In this document: piece by piece, positions 17,017 to 26,727 of the stretch | How the letters are laid out: the number at the start of each line of letters is the position of its first letter | How positions within the stretch are numbered: the first letter of the stretch is position 1 | From: Pseudonocardia sp. | GTDB lineage: Bacteria > Actinomycetota > Actinomycetes > Mycobacteriales > Pseudonocardiaceae | Direction of reading: 5' to 3' | Assembly: GCA_019244295.1 (NCBI GenBank) | Contig: JAFASX010000144.1 | Location: 1-64,000 of the forward strand | DNA length: 64,000 bases | Program-made: the position numbers and the translations under genes | The notes under the pieces: model-generated | The model's database searches: none | Told to the model about the DNA's origin: nothing | The model's input: the letters and a program-made list of their open reading frames with translations, nothing else

Positions 17017-18576
17017 ATGAACGGCGCGCAGGCGCTGATCCGCACCCTGGTAAACGCTGGGGTGAATGTGTGCTTCGCCAACCCGGGCACTTCGGAGATG
17101 CACTTCGTGGCCGCTTTGGACGCCGTGCCCGAGATGCGTGGCGTGCTCACCTTGTTCGAAGGTGTGGCCACTGGCGCCGCCGACGGGTTCTCCCGGATCG
17201 CCGAACGCCCGGCGGCCGTGCTTTTACACCTTGGTCCTGGCTTGGGGAACGGGCTGGCCAACCTGCACAACGCCCGGCGAGCCGGCACCGCCGTGCTCAC
17301 CGTCGTGGGTGACCACGCGACATACCACAAGCGGTTCGACGCTCCGCTGGAATCGGATATCGACGCGCTGGCCGGCGCCGTGTCTGGTTGGGTCCAACGG
17401 ACGGAGCGCATCCAGGACGTGGCGCGGGACGCGGCCGCCGCAGTCGCCGCCGCCATCGGTCCACCGGCTGAGGTAGTGACGCTGATTCTGCCCGCTGATG
17501 TGTCCTGGCAGCTCGGAGCGTCCGTAGCGCCGGCACCGACCCCGCCCACACCAGGCCCGCCACTGGTCCGTGATGAGGCACTTTCGGCGGCCGCCGCGGC
17601 ACTGGGCTCCGGGGAGCCGGCGGTGCTGCTCATCGGCGGCGACGCGACGCGTGAGCGCGGGCTGTGTGCGGCGGCTCGGATCTCGGCGGCCACCGGCGCG
17701 AAACTGCTTTGCGAGACGTTCCCGACCCGTTTGGAGCGTGGAGCCGGGCTGCCGATGGTGGGCCGGCTGGGCTACCTCCCCGAGATGGCGACCTACCAGC
17801 TCGGCGGCGCGAAGCACCTTGTGCTCGCCGGTGCCCGCTCCCCCGTCACGTTCTTCGCCTACCCCGGCCAACCCGGCGACCTGGTTCCCGCGACCTGCCG
17901 AGTACACGAGCTGATGGGGCCGGCCGGAGCGAGCGCCGCGCTGGAACGGCTGGCCGAGCTGTTGGCCATGGATATCAAGGCCCCGCTGGCCGAGCTTTGC
18001 CGGCCGAGGCTGCCCACCGGTGAGCTGACCGCGCAGTCCGCCGCCGAGGTCATCGGCGCGCTACTGCCCGAGGCGGCCATCGTGGTGGACGAATCGAACA
18101 CCTCAGGCGTGTTCCTCAACCCCGCCACTGAGGGCGCGCCCCGGCACGACTGGCTTGCCCTGACCGGTGGCGCGATCGGCTACGGGCTGCCAGCCGCTAC
18201 CGGCGCGGCGATCGCCGCGCCGGAGCGTCCGGTGCTGTGTCTGCAAGCGGACGGGTCGGCAATGTACACGATCTCGGCGCTGTGGACGCATGCCAGGGAG
18301 AACCTGAACATCACAACCGTGATCTTCAACAACCGCGCCTACGCCATCCTGCGTTTGGAGCTGCGCAAGGTCGGCGTCGACGGCGCGATGGGCCCGAAGG
18401 CCAAAGCGCTGCTCGATCTGTCGGAGCCCACGATCGACTTCGTCGCGTTGGCCACTGGCATGGGGGTGCCAGCGGCCCGGGCCACGACAGCCGAGCAGCT
18501 CGCCGAGGCGTTGCGCACCGCGCTGGCTGAGCCCGGTCCGCACCTGATCGACGCGATCGTGCCGCCGGTGGTGTAA
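17017..18576 (+). CDS. Thiamine-diphosphate enzyme, acetolactate synthase / benzoylformate decarboxylase-like
   Basis: A 519-residue TPP enzyme with the three usual domains: N-terminal PYR domain (NPGTSEMHFVAALD, catalytic Glu48 in LFEGVATGAADGFSR), a central domain, and a C-terminal PP domain (GGAIGYGLPAATGAAIAAPERPVLCLQADGSAMYTISALWTHARENLNITTVIFNN). The metal/diphosphate motif reads ADGS-x-NN, with Ala in place of the first Gly of GDG, a variant also known in acetolactate synthase-like proteins. Length is short for a true IlvB. No small regulatory subunit gene is near. Likely substrate is a 2-oxo acid. AAGGGAGGAAG precedes the ATG. Confidence 0.9.
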   Translation: MNGAQALIRTLVNAGVNVCFANPGTSEMHFVAALDAVPEMRGVLTLFEGVATGAADGFSRIAERPAAVLLHLGPGLGNGLANLHNARRAGTAVLTVVGDHATYHKRFDAPLESDIDALAGAVSGWVQRTERIQDVARDAAAAVAAAIGPPAEVVTLILPADVSWQLGASVAPAPTPPTPGPPLVRDEALSAAAAALGSGEPAVLLIGGDATRERGLCAAARISAATGAKLLCETFPTRLERGAGLPMVGRLGYLPEMATYQLGGAKHLVLAGARSPVTFFAYPGQPGDLVPATCRVHELMGPAGASAALERLAELLAMDIKAPLAELCRPRLPTGELTAQSAAEVIGALLPEAAIVVDESNTSGVFLNPATEGAPRHDWLALTGGAIGYGLPAATGAAIAAPERPVLCLQADGSAMYTISALWTHARENLNITTVIFNNRAYAILRLELRKVGVDGAMGPKAKALLDLSEPTIDFVALATGMGVPAARATTAEQLAEALRTALAEPGPHLIDAIVPPVV

Positions 18577-18590
18577 GAGTGGTCAAGTGG

Positions 18591-20939
18591 CTACTCCACC
18601 CACCGGCGCGCGGAGCTTAACGCGCGCGACGGCGGCCGACCTGGCGGCTGGCTCACCGGTGCTGGCGTGATCAGCTCAGGTATCGGCTCGCTGGCTGGAT
18701 GATCGACCTTGATAGTGAGCTCGCTTCCGTAGTGGCTCAGCGTCATAGGCTCACCGGTGACCAAGGAGTACTCGGCCACTCGCGCGCCGACCTCCACCCG
18801 CAGCTGACGGCCTTGATAGCCCATACCGAACCGCAGCCTGGTCCAGCCGGGCGGTAGCCGGGGGGCGAAGGTCAACCTACCGTCGTGATCCCGCATTCCA
18901 CCGAATCCAGCGACCAGAACTAGCCAAACCCCAGCCAAATTAGCCAAGTGCAGCCCGCTGTCGGCGTTGTGGTGCAGGTCGTCCAGGTCGGTGAAGGCAA
19001 CCTCCCGCAGATAATCCTGGGCCAGCCGCAGGTGGCCGAGCTCGGCCGCAATGATGGCCTGGGTGCACGCCGACAGGGAAGAGTCACGTACCGTGAGTGC
19101 TTCGTAATAGGCGAAGTTGCGGATCTTCTCCTCACGGGTGAATGCGTCCCCGCGTAAATGCATGGCCAGTACCAAGTCGGCCTGCTTGATCACCTGCCGG
19201 CGGTAGATATCGCCGTACGGGTAGTGCAGCAGCAGTGGGTACTTCTGCGACGGGGTGTTCGCGAAGTCCCAGCGTTCATGGTCAGTGAAACCGGTGGCCT
19301 GGGGATGTACGCCGAGGCGATCGTCGTAGGGCACGTACATCGCTTCAGCCGCCCGCCGCCAGTCCTCGATCTCGGCGTCGGTGACCCCCAGCTTCGAGGC
19401 ACTCTCCTGGTGAGTCGCCGCTGCCGCCGAGGCGCCGCGCAGATTTCGCTGGGCCATGAGGTTGGTGTAAACATTGTTGTCCACGAGTGCGCTGTACTCG
19501 TCGGGGCCGGTGACGCCATCGATGCGGAACCTGCCCGCCGCATCGTAGTGCCCGAGAGAGAGCCACAGTCGCGCGGTTTCCACCAGGATGTCGCATCCGA
19601 TATCACGCATGAACCCGACGTCTTCGGTCGCGTTCACGTACCGCAGCACGGCATCCGCGACGTCGGCGTTAATATGGTAAGCCGCCGTGCCAGCCGGCCA
19701 GTAGGCCGAACATTCCTGGCCCCGGATGGTCCGCCAGGGAAAGGTCGCGCCGACGTGGCCAAGTTGGCGAGCTCGCTCTCTGGCCAGGTCCAGGGTGCTG
19801 TGTCGCCAGCGGAGCGCGTCAGCGGCGGCTTTGGGCGCGTTGTAGATGAGCACCGGCAGCAGGAACGTCTCGGTGTCCCAGAACGTGTGGCCGTCGTAGC
19901 CCGAGCCGGTCAATCCCTTGGCCGGAATGGCCCGCCGCTCGGCTCGCGCGCCCGCCTGCAGCACGTGAAATAAGGCGAATCGGGTGGCTTGCTGCAGCCG
20001 GTCGTCCCCGTCGAGTCGGACGTCGGCGCGTTCCCAGAAATCGTCCAGGTACTGGCGCTGCTCGGCGGCCAGTCGGGCGAAGCCGGTGTGCCTCGCGGCG
20101 GTCACCGCGGCCTCCACCTGACTGCATACCGCCGGTCGAGACCGTTGGCTGGACCACCCGTAGCCAATGAGCTTGACCAGCCGCAGCACCTGCCCTGGCT
20201 GCAGGGTCGTGCTGAGGGTCACCCGAGCGGTGTCCGGATGGCCATCGTTGGTGACCAGCACATCGTCCGAACCCTCCCAGATATGGTCCATCATCGCCGC
20301 CATCCGCAACCCGCTGCGCCGGGTGCGGTGGACCATGACCACGCTGGAGTAGTTGACCTCGACCTCCTCGGCCTCCAGCGGAGCTTCCAGCGCTGTGGCC
20401 ACCCGAGGGTCGTTGATCGGGGCCGGAAGTTGCTCGTTGGCAATCAGCTCGGACTGCAGAACTATGCGCGCGGACTGTTCGACCGGAGTGACCTCGTACT
20501 CGATCGCGGCGATCGACCGTTGCACGAAGGAGACCAGCCGAGTGGAGCGCACGATGACGGCTTGCCCCGCCGGGCTGCGCCACTTCACTTCACGGCGCAA
20601 TACCCCATCGCGAAAATCCAGCTCACGGCGGTGCCCGCGCAGCTCGCCGTATCGCACATCGAACGGCTCGTCATCGACCAGCAGCCGGATCAGCTTGCCA
20701 TTGGTCACGTTGATGACACTCTGGCCGGATTCGGGGTAGCCGTAGCCCGCCTCGGCGTACGGCAGGGGACGCAACTCATACAGTGAGTTGAGGTAGGTGC
20801 CCGGCGTGGAATGCGGGTCACCCTCGTCGAGGTTACCACGCACCCCAATATGTCCGTTGGAAAGCGCGAACAACGACTCAGCCTGGCCTAGCCGGTCCAA
20901 GTCGAGCTCAGGCTCGACAAGCCGCCATGTGTGATCCAT
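18591..20939 (-). CDS. Glycoside hydrolase family 65 (disaccharide phosphorylase-like, Rv3401 type)
   Basis: A 782-residue GH65 protein. The N-terminal beta-sandwich begins DHTWRLVEPELDLDRLGQAESLFALSNGHIGVRGNLDEG, and the catalytic (alpha/alpha)6 barrel contains GYDGHTFWDTETFLLPVLIY and DGVTGPDEYSALVDNNVYTN, where Glu near residue 481 is the expected general acid. Family members phosphorolyse maltose, trehalose or kojibiose; the mycobacterial relative Rv3401 is of unsettled substrate. No beta-phosphoglucomutase gene is adjacent, unlike Rv3400-Rv3401. ATG 20939 is chosen because the longer start adds a non-conserved stretch. The gene converges with the TPP gene, with 14 bases between. Confidence 0.9.
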   Translation of the reverse strand: MDHTWRLVEPELDLDRLGQAESLFALSNGHIGVRGNLDEGDPHSTPGTYLNSLYELRPLPYAEAGYGYPESGQSVINVTNGKLIRLLVDDEPFDVRYGELRGHRRELDFRDGVLRREVKWRSPAGQAVIVRSTRLVSFVQRSIAAIEYEVTPVEQSARIVLQSELIANEQLPAPINDPRVATALEAPLEAEEVEVNYSSVVMVHRTRRSGLRMAAMMDHIWEGSDDVLVTNDGHPDTARVTLSTTLQPGQVLRLVKLIGYGWSSQRSRPAVCSQVEAAVTAARHTGFARLAAEQRQYLDDFWERADVRLDGDDRLQQATRFALFHVLQAGARAERRAIPAKGLTGSGYDGHTFWDTETFLLPVLIYNAPKAAADALRWRHSTLDLARERARQLGHVGATFPWRTIRGQECSAYWPAGTAAYHINADVADAVLRYVNATEDVGFMRDIGCDILVETARLWLSLGHYDAAGRFRIDGVTGPDEYSALVDNNVYTNLMAQRNLRGASAAAATHQESASKLGVTDAEIEDWRRAAEAMYVPYDDRLGVHPQATGFTDHERWDFANTPSQKYPLLLHYPYGDIYRRQVIKQADLVLAMHLRGDAFTREEKIRNFAYYEALTVRDSSLSACTQAIIAAELGHLRLAQDYLREVAFTDLDDLHHNADSGLHLANLAGVWLVLVAGFGGMRDHDGRLTFAPRLPPGWTRLRFGMGYQGRQLRVEVGARVAEYSLVTGEPMTLSHYGSELTIKVDHPASEPIPELITPAPVSQPPGRPPSRALSSARRWVE

Positions 20940-21195
20940 CGCAGCACAATGACATGACAACGGTTGCACAGGCACGCCATACCTATGAGACGATGCCAGA
21001 TGTTCATATACCTCATGATTTGACGACGATTAGCGGTCATTCACCTCCGTTCACCGCACCGGCCGGCCATCTGACCTTATCCCGCCGCCGTTCGATACTC
21101 GATCTTCTATGGTCCTCTATGGTGAAGGGAACCTAGGGCCCAGGGGGTGGACGGGACCCTCGACGTCAGCTACCAGGGTGGGGAGCCGTTTGTCC

Positions 21196-22089
21196 ATGAC
21201 CAAGACCGTTGCGGAGGTCGCTCCTGGCGATCACGCGCTTGTCGTCTTGGACGGCGATGAGCAGCACTGGGAGGTGGCCGCCAACTACGTTGCCGCCGGG
21301 CTGACTCGCCATGAGAAGGTGATGTACCTCGACGGGGAGCACACCAAGGAGCCGCTGTTGCGGCGGTTGCGCGAGGACAAACTTGATGTCGACCGTGTTC
21401 TCGAAACCGGTCAGCTGGTGGTGTGGCCGACCGAAGCGATGGTCAGTTTCTGGGAAGCCGCTTCGGTGGATTGGGAACGCACCATTACCCAGAGGCTTGC
21501 CGGGATAGCCGATGCCATCACGGACGCGTGCGCTGAAGGATACGACCATGTGCGGCTGACCAACGAGCCGGCCGCAGGCTTACATCGCCCGGTCAAACTA
21601 CTCTGCCACGGCGACCAGCTGGCGCATGAGTTGCTCCTGACTCACCCGGCCACTTGGCTCTGCCAATACGAACGTCGTCACTGGTCGCCAAGCGAGCTCG
21701 AGGAGCTCGGCCGTTCGCACTCCGTCAAGGTGGTTGCGCCTTCCCTCTACGACGACGAGCTGCTGCGGGTCACCCGATGCGGCCCGTTCAGCCTCCGATT
21801 CGCTGGGGAGATCGATTACAGCAACCGCGAACCAGTTCGAACGATGATCGAACGGGAACTGCAGCAAGCGCTGCGGGCAACTCCGCAGCCGGAAGACGTC
21901 CAGATTCACCTACAGTCGCTGCGTTTCGCCGACGTGACCTCGGTGACCCAGCTCATCCACACCGTGGACAACTTCCCGAAGAGCCAACAGCTGGTGTTGC
22001 AGAACGCGCAGCCACGAATTCGCCGACTGTTCGACCGCTGCGGCGCGGCGTCAAACGACCAGTTGGTGATCCGGGAGACTCCGAACTGA
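21196..22089 (+). CDS. MEDS-domain sensory protein with C-terminal STAS domain
   Basis: A 297-residue cytoplasmic protein. The first about 190 residues (APGDHALVVLDGDEQHWEVAANYVAAGLTRHEKVMYLDG, then AGLHRPVKLLCHGDQLAHELLLTHPATWLCQYERRHW) fit the MEDS (DcmR sensory) domain. Residues about 200-297 (CGPFSLRFAGEIDYSNREPVRTMIEREL and VQIHLQSLRFADVTSVTQLIHTV) fit a STAS anti-anti-sigma domain. In this combination the sensor is thought to feed a partner-switch controlling sigma factors. The next gene, overlapping by one base, has a kinase-type ATPase domain and is the likely partner. The ATG at 21196 is chosen over the earlier in-frame start, which lacks domain support. Confidence 0.83.
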   Translation: MTKTVAEVAPGDHALVVLDGDEQHWEVAANYVAAGLTRHEKVMYLDGEHTKEPLLRRLREDKLDVDRVLETGQLVVWPTEAMVSFWEAASVDWERTITQRLAGIADAITDACAEGYDHVRLTNEPAAGLHRPVKLLCHGDQLAHELLLTHPATWLCQYERRHWSPSELEELGRSHSVKVVAPSLYDDELLRVTRCGPFSLRFAGEIDYSNREPVRTMIERELQQALRATPQPEDVQIHLQSLRFADVTSVTQLIHTVDNFPKSQQLVLQNAQPRIRRLFDRCGAASNDQLVIRETPN

Positions 22090-23045
22090 TGAAGGTCAAG
22101 AACACCCGGTCAGGCCCGTCCGCCAGCTTCGTGCACTGCGCCGCCGAGTACGACACTTCGGCCGAGTTCTTGGCGATCACCTTACCGCTGATCGAACAGG
22201 CCCGGCGACAAGGAGCACCAGTCGCGGTCATCGCGGCGGCGCCAACTGTGCGGTTACTGAGGGAGATCACTGGTTCCGACCGAGAGCTGATCCTTCTCCC
22301 ACCTCCAGCCCCCGAGCTGCGCCGTTCCGGGCAGAGCATCGCGACGATGAGAGCCCGCGAGTTCCGCGAGCTCACTGACCGGGCAGACTCGGCAATCGTT
22401 ATCGCGCACTATGACCCGGAGCAGAGCCTGTTTGACCCAGCCGCGTGGGCCGAAGCCGAGGCGGCGTTGAACATCGCGGTGACCGACCTCCCGTTGACGA
22501 TCGCGTGCCTGTACCGTAAACAGCTGAAGGCCGAGCTAGCCGCCCCCATTCAGTGGAACCATCTACAGCTGCTTGGGCGGGGCGGAACGGTTCGGCCGAA
22601 CCCCGCGTATCGCCCTCCAGCCCAGGTACTTGCCAGCTACCCGGTTCGGGCGCCGGTCGCATTTGGTCCTCCAGACAGTGAGCTCCGCTTCAACCCTTGG
22701 CAACTCACCGACCTGCGAGTCCTACTTCAGGAGGTCGTCACCCAAAGCGGCCTGGACCAGGAGCGAGCTGAAGACTTCGTATCGGCGGTGAACGAGGTCG
22801 CCAGCAACGCCGTCGAGCACGGGTCCAGCGTCGGGCTATTGCAGACGTGGTTGCGCCCCCAGTTTCTCGCGTGCGAAGTACACGACTCAGGCTCACTGGG
22901 GCAGCCAATTCCGGGCCTGCGCCCACCTCGCTCGAACGACCCGCGCGGACGCGGGTTGTGGATCGCTCGCCAGCTGTGTGACCTGTTACACGTGTGGGCT
23001 GACCGGCAGGGAACTCATGTTCGGGTACAGGTTGCCCGGCGCTGA
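22089..23045 (+). CDS. MEDS-like sensor fused to RsbW-type HATPase (anti-sigma factor type)
   Basis: A 318-residue protein. Its N-terminal half (SASFVHCAAEYDTSAEFLAITLPLIEQARRQGAPVAVIAAAP and later DLPLTIACLYRKQL) is a MEDS-like domain resembling that of the preceding protein. The C-terminal half is a GHKL ATPase with N box NEVASNAVEHGS and G box GRGLWIARQLCD, as in RsbW anti-sigma kinases. The stop of the upstream gene and this ATG share a base (TGATG). The pair could form a switch in which the HATPase protein phosphorylates the STAS partner. The long upstream extension in the ORF track is a shadow of the previous gene. No sigma factor gene is close. Confidence 0.85.
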   Translation: MKVKNTRSGPSASFVHCAAEYDTSAEFLAITLPLIEQARRQGAPVAVIAAAPTVRLLREITGSDRELILLPPPAPELRRSGQSIATMRAREFRELTDRADSAIVIAHYDPEQSLFDPAAWAEAEAALNIAVTDLPLTIACLYRKQLKAELAAPIQWNHLQLLGRGGTVRPNPAYRPPAQVLASYPVRAPVAFGPPDSELRFNPWQLTDLRVLLQEVVTQSGLDQERAEDFVSAVNEVASNAVEHGSSVGLLQTWLRPQFLACEVHDSGSLGQPIPGLRPPRSNDPRGRGLWIARQLCDLLHVWADRQGTHVRVQVARR

Positions 23046-23275
23046 GTAGCCTGTTCGAGTGCAGGCGACGAAGTATGGGGGACCCCTGGTTTGTTTTGGC
23101 ATACGAGTAAGCGAAGATAGTCCCGAACGGACCTAGGCAACGCACTCCAGACCGGCAAGACTGTGAATGCCGACCTGCGCCCGAAGGCGACCACGGGCGT
23201 CGGCTCACATGATTGTCGCCGGGGGCTTGAGTCGTCGGGTGGGACCCGTCGACCGCACACGTGGGGAATACAAGA

Positions 23276-24118
23276 ATGTTTGAAGATCAGCGTCGCTCTG
23301 GTGCGCCGGTGCCCGGAGTACAGCTGCGGGTGCTCGGTGGTTTCGAGCTGAGGACTCCCGGAGGCGCTGAGATTTCAGCGATAGACCTCGACGGCCGGCG
23401 ATTGCTTGCGGCCCTTGCGGTTGGGGCCGCGCCGAAGACCAGAACGGAGTTGTCGGCCATGCTCTGGCCGGAGCTGCCCAGGGTGTCGGCCTTGGCGGCA
23501 CTTTCTTCCGCCAAGGCGGCAGTTGCCGACCTGGTTACCGAGAACGGCCGAGGATTGGCGTTAGTGGCCGAGGTGACGGTCGATCTCGTCGAGGCGCTGC
23601 GTCGCCTCCGGGAGTGGCAGCGAGACTCGGGGCAAGCTCTCTCGGTAACCGCCGAGGAAATCGCCACGCTCGGTGACGACCTGCTGCCCAGCTGGAGCGA
23701 GGCGTGGGTTGAGCAGGAGCGAAAGCGGTTTCATCAGGTCCGGGTGCATGCGTTGGAGTCGCTGTGCCGCCGACTCACTCAGGCCGGCCAGCCCGAGTCC
23801 GCGATCCGAGCTGGTCAGCTCGTGGTTGACCTCGACCCATTGCGCGAGAGCGCGCGCCGAGCATTGATCGAGGCACATCTGGCGGCCGGAAACGTATCCG
23901 AGGCGGTGCACCAGTACGACACGTTCGTTGAGTTGTGCGCCGCACTGGGTTTCGCTCCGGACGCGGAGCTACGTAGCTTCTTTCCGCCGTCGCCAGCCTG
24001 GCCAGTGCTGCACGTTCGACGGCCGATTCACCCTGGGTATGCGGTCGGCCGAGGGGTGCGGTTCGATGCTCCGGGCCGTCGAGCCAAGGTTGGCGCGGGC
24101 GCCGCCGTTCGCGGGTAG
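23276..24118 (+). CDS. BTAD-domain transcriptional regulator (SARP-like)
   Basis: A 280-residue regulator. VQLRVLGGFELRTPGGAEISAIDLDGRRLLAALAVGA opens an OmpR-like winged helix, TRTELSAMLWPELPRVSALAALSSAKAAVADL completes it, and residues about 135-235 (WVEQERKRFHQVRVHALESLCRRL, then ARRALIEAHLAAGNVSEAVHQYDTFVELCAALGFAPDAELRS) are the helical BTAD domain. This is the SARP layout used by antibiotic regulators, but without ATPase or TPR domains. After the domain ends there is a tail of about 45 low-complexity residues that may be a read-through of a lost stop or a frameshift. ATG 23276 with GGGGA upstream is preferred over GTG 23261. Confidence 0.8.
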   Translation: MFEDQRRSGAPVPGVQLRVLGGFELRTPGGAEISAIDLDGRRLLAALAVGAAPKTRTELSAMLWPELPRVSALAALSSAKAAVADLVTENGRGLALVAEVTVDLVEALRRLREWQRDSGQALSVTAEEIATLGDDLLPSWSEAWVEQERKRFHQVRVHALESLCRRLTQAGQPESAIRAGQLVVDLDPLRESARRALIEAHLAAGNVSEAVHQYDTFVELCAALGFAPDAELRSFFPPSPAWPVLHVRRPIHPGYAVGRGVRFDAPGRRAKVGAGAAVRG

Positions 24119-24194
24119 TGCTGGCGGTCGCTCTCGCCCAGCCAGTTACCCGAGTTGGACCGCTCGTGCCCCGGCGGGCACCATCGGGGTTGCT

Positions 24195-26705
24195 ATGACG
24201 CTTACTGATGAAATTCCCGGCACCGCCGATGCCGATGCGCTCTATGACGCCTTCACGCTGTGGGCCACCGCGCAGGGCTTCAAGCTCTACCCCGCGCAGG
24301 AGGAGGCGCTCATCGAGCTTGTTTCGGGCGCGAATGTCATCCTCAGCACCCCCACCGGCTCGGGCAAAAGCCTGGTCGCCACCGGCGCTCACTTCGCCGC
24401 ATTGGCCCAGGGTGTGCGCAGCTTTTACACCGCTCCGCTTAAGGCGCTGGTGTCAGAAAAGTTCTTCGCGCTGTGCGAGATCTTCGGCGCGGGACAGGTT
24501 GGCATGATGACCGGTGATTCCAGCGTGAATCCGGCTGCGCCGATCATCTGCTGCACCGCCGAGGTACTAGCGAACCTGGCGCTGCGCAATGGTGGCCCAG
24601 GCGCGGGCGAGGACGTACCCGGTCAGGTCGTGATGGACGAGTTCCATTTCTACTCCGACCCCGCGCGGGGATGGGCCTGGCAAGTACCGTTGTTGGAGCT
24701 GCCGCATACTCAGTTCCTCCTGATGTCGGCGACCCTCGGCGACGTCACGTTTTTCCGTCAGGACCTCACTAGGCGCACGGGGCAGCGCACCGCGGTGGTG
24801 GCCAGTAATGAACGACCGATTCCACTGCTGTACTCGTACTCGACCACCCCGCTGCACGCCCTGACCGAGGAACTGCTAGCGACCAAACGAGCGCCCGCCT
24901 ACATCGTGCATTTCACCCAGGTCGCGGCCATCGAGCAGGCGCAATCGCTGACCAGCATCAACGTCTGTACCCGTGCGGAGAAGGACGCAATCGCGGAGTT
25001 GATCGGCGGATTCCGATTCACCGCTGGATTCGGTCGCATCCTGTCGCGGCTGGTCCGACACGGGATCGGCGTGCACCACGCCGGGATGCTGCCAAAGTAC
25101 CGCAGGTTGATCGAGCGATTGACTCAAGCCGGGCTGCTCAAGATCATTTGCGGTACCGACACGCTCGGGGTTGGGATCAACGTACCCATCCGCACCGTGG
25201 TGTTCACCGGACTATCGAAGTACGACGGACAGCGCAACCGGTTGCTCAACGCGCGAGAGTTCCACCAGATCGCCGGTCGAGCTGGTCGAGCCGGCTTCGA
25301 CTCCATCGGTACGGTGATCGTGCAGGCCCCCGAACATGTCATCGAGAACGAGAAGGCGCTGGCCAAGGCCGGCGAGGACCGCAAGAAACGCCGCAGGGTA
25401 ATCCGTAAGCAACCGCCTGAGGGATTCGTGTCTTGGGGCGAGCCGACATTCAACCGCCTTGTGGAATCCCAGCCCGAGCCGCTCACCTCCAGCTTCACCG
25501 TTACGCACGCGATGGTCCTCAACATCGTCAACCGGCCCGGGGACACGCTCGCGGCCATGCGTCACCTGTTGGAAGACAATCATGAGGAGCGACCGGCCCA
25601 ACGTAGGCACATTCGGCGGGCTATCGCGATCTACCGGGCGCTGCTGGCCGCTGGGGTAGTCGAGCAGCTGCCTGAACCCGACGTCGACGGCCGCCGCGCC
25701 AAGGCCACCGTGGATCTGCAGCGGGACTTCGCGCTCAACCAGCCGCTATCGCCCTTCGCGCTGGCCGCGATCGAGCTGCTGGATCGGGAGTCCGAAGACT
25801 ACGCACTGGACGTGCTCTCGGTTATCGAATCCACCCTTGATGATCCTCGGCAGGTTCTCCTCGCCCAACGCAACGCGGCTCGCCGGGATGCGCTGGCCGC
25901 GATGAAGGCGGACGGGGTGGAATACGAGGAAAGGATGGCGCTGCTGGAGGAGATCACCTATCCGAAGCCGCTGGCTGAGCTGCTCGGCACCGCGTTCGAG
26001 ACCTACCGGCGTGGACATCCCTGGGTAGCTGACTTCGAGCTCTCCCCCAAGTCGGTGGCGCGCGACCTGTATGAGCGCTCGATGACGTTCGTCGAGTTCG
26101 TTGGCCACTACGGGCTCGCTCGTTCCGAAGGGTTGCTGCTGCGTTATCTGACAGACGCCTACAAGGCCATGCGCCAGACGGTGCCGGAGGAAGCACGGAC
26201 CGAATCGTTAGCCGACCTCATCGAGCTCATGGGCGAGCTAATCCGCGAGGTCGACTCCAGCCTGCTCGACGAGTGGGAACGGCTGGTCAATCCTGATACC
26301 CAAGAACTAACCCAGGACCGAGGCAGCTCGGTGACCGCCAACCTCCGGGCCCTGCGGGTATTGGTGCGCAATGCGATGTTCCGGCGAGTGCAGCTGGCCG
26401 CGCGCAAACGGTGGGATGAGCTCGGCGCACTAGACCCAACCCAGCTGTGGGACGCCGACCGCTGGCACCTGTCGCTCGAGCCATATTGGCAGCAACACGA
26501 CGAGATCGGCACCGACGCGCACGCCCGAGGACCGCGGTTATTTATCGTCGACGAGGGGCCTGGTCGCTGGAATGTACGGCAGATCCTGGATGACCCGGCC
26601 GGCTATCACGACTGGGCGATCTGCGCCGAGGTCGACCTGGAAGCCTCTCACCGCGCCGGGACCGCAGTGCTCAACGTCACGACCGTCGAGCAGCTATACC
26701 AGTAA
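24195..26705 (+). CDS. DEAD/DEAH-box helicase with DUF3516 domain
   Basis: An 836-residue superfamily 2 helicase. Motif I is STPTGSGKSLVATGAHF, motif II is DEFH (VMDEFHFYSD), motif III is SAT and motif VI is QIAGRAGRAGFD. The second half is the actinobacterial DUF3516 extension (FALNQPLSPFALAAIELLDRES, TYPKPLAELLGTAFETYRRGHPWV). It resembles Ski2/Mtr4-like RNA helicases, so a role in RNA turnover or repair is plausible but not shown. ATG 24195 begins MTLTDEIPGTADADALYDAF; the track start lies within the previous gene. It converges with the Mce-associated genes, 22 bases apart. Confidence 0.9.
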   Translation: MTLTDEIPGTADADALYDAFTLWATAQGFKLYPAQEEALIELVSGANVILSTPTGSGKSLVATGAHFAALAQGVRSFYTAPLKALVSEKFFALCEIFGAGQVGMMTGDSSVNPAAPIICCTAEVLANLALRNGGPGAGEDVPGQVVMDEFHFYSDPARGWAWQVPLLELPHTQFLLMSATLGDVTFFRQDLTRRTGQRTAVVASNERPIPLLYSYSTTPLHALTEELLATKRAPAYIVHFTQVAAIEQAQSLTSINVCTRAEKDAIAELIGGFRFTAGFGRILSRLVRHGIGVHHAGMLPKYRRLIERLTQAGLLKIICGTDTLGVGINVPIRTVVFTGLSKYDGQRNRLLNAREFHQIAGRAGRAGFDSIGTVIVQAPEHVIENEKALAKAGEDRKKRRRVIRKQPPEGFVSWGEPTFNRLVESQPEPLTSSFTVTHAMVLNIVNRPGDTLAAMRHLLEDNHEERPAQRRHIRRAIAIYRALLAAGVVEQLPEPDVDGRRAKATVDLQRDFALNQPLSPFALAAIELLDRESEDYALDVLSVIESTLDDPRQVLLAQRNAARRDALAAMKADGVEYEERMALLEEITYPKPLAELLGTAFETYRRGHPWVADFELSPKSVARDLYERSMTFVEFVGHYGLARSEGLLLRYLTDAYKAMRQTVPEEARTESLADLIELMGELIREVDSSLLDEWERLVNPDTQELTQDRGSSVTANLRALRVLVRNAMFRRVQLAARKRWDELGALDPTQLWDADRWHLSLEPYWQQHDEIGTDAHARGPRLFIVDEGPGRWNVRQILDDPAGYHDWAICAEVDLEASHRAGTAVLNVTTVEQLYQ

Positions 26706-26727
26706 CCGCAGCCGGCCTGACGGCAGC

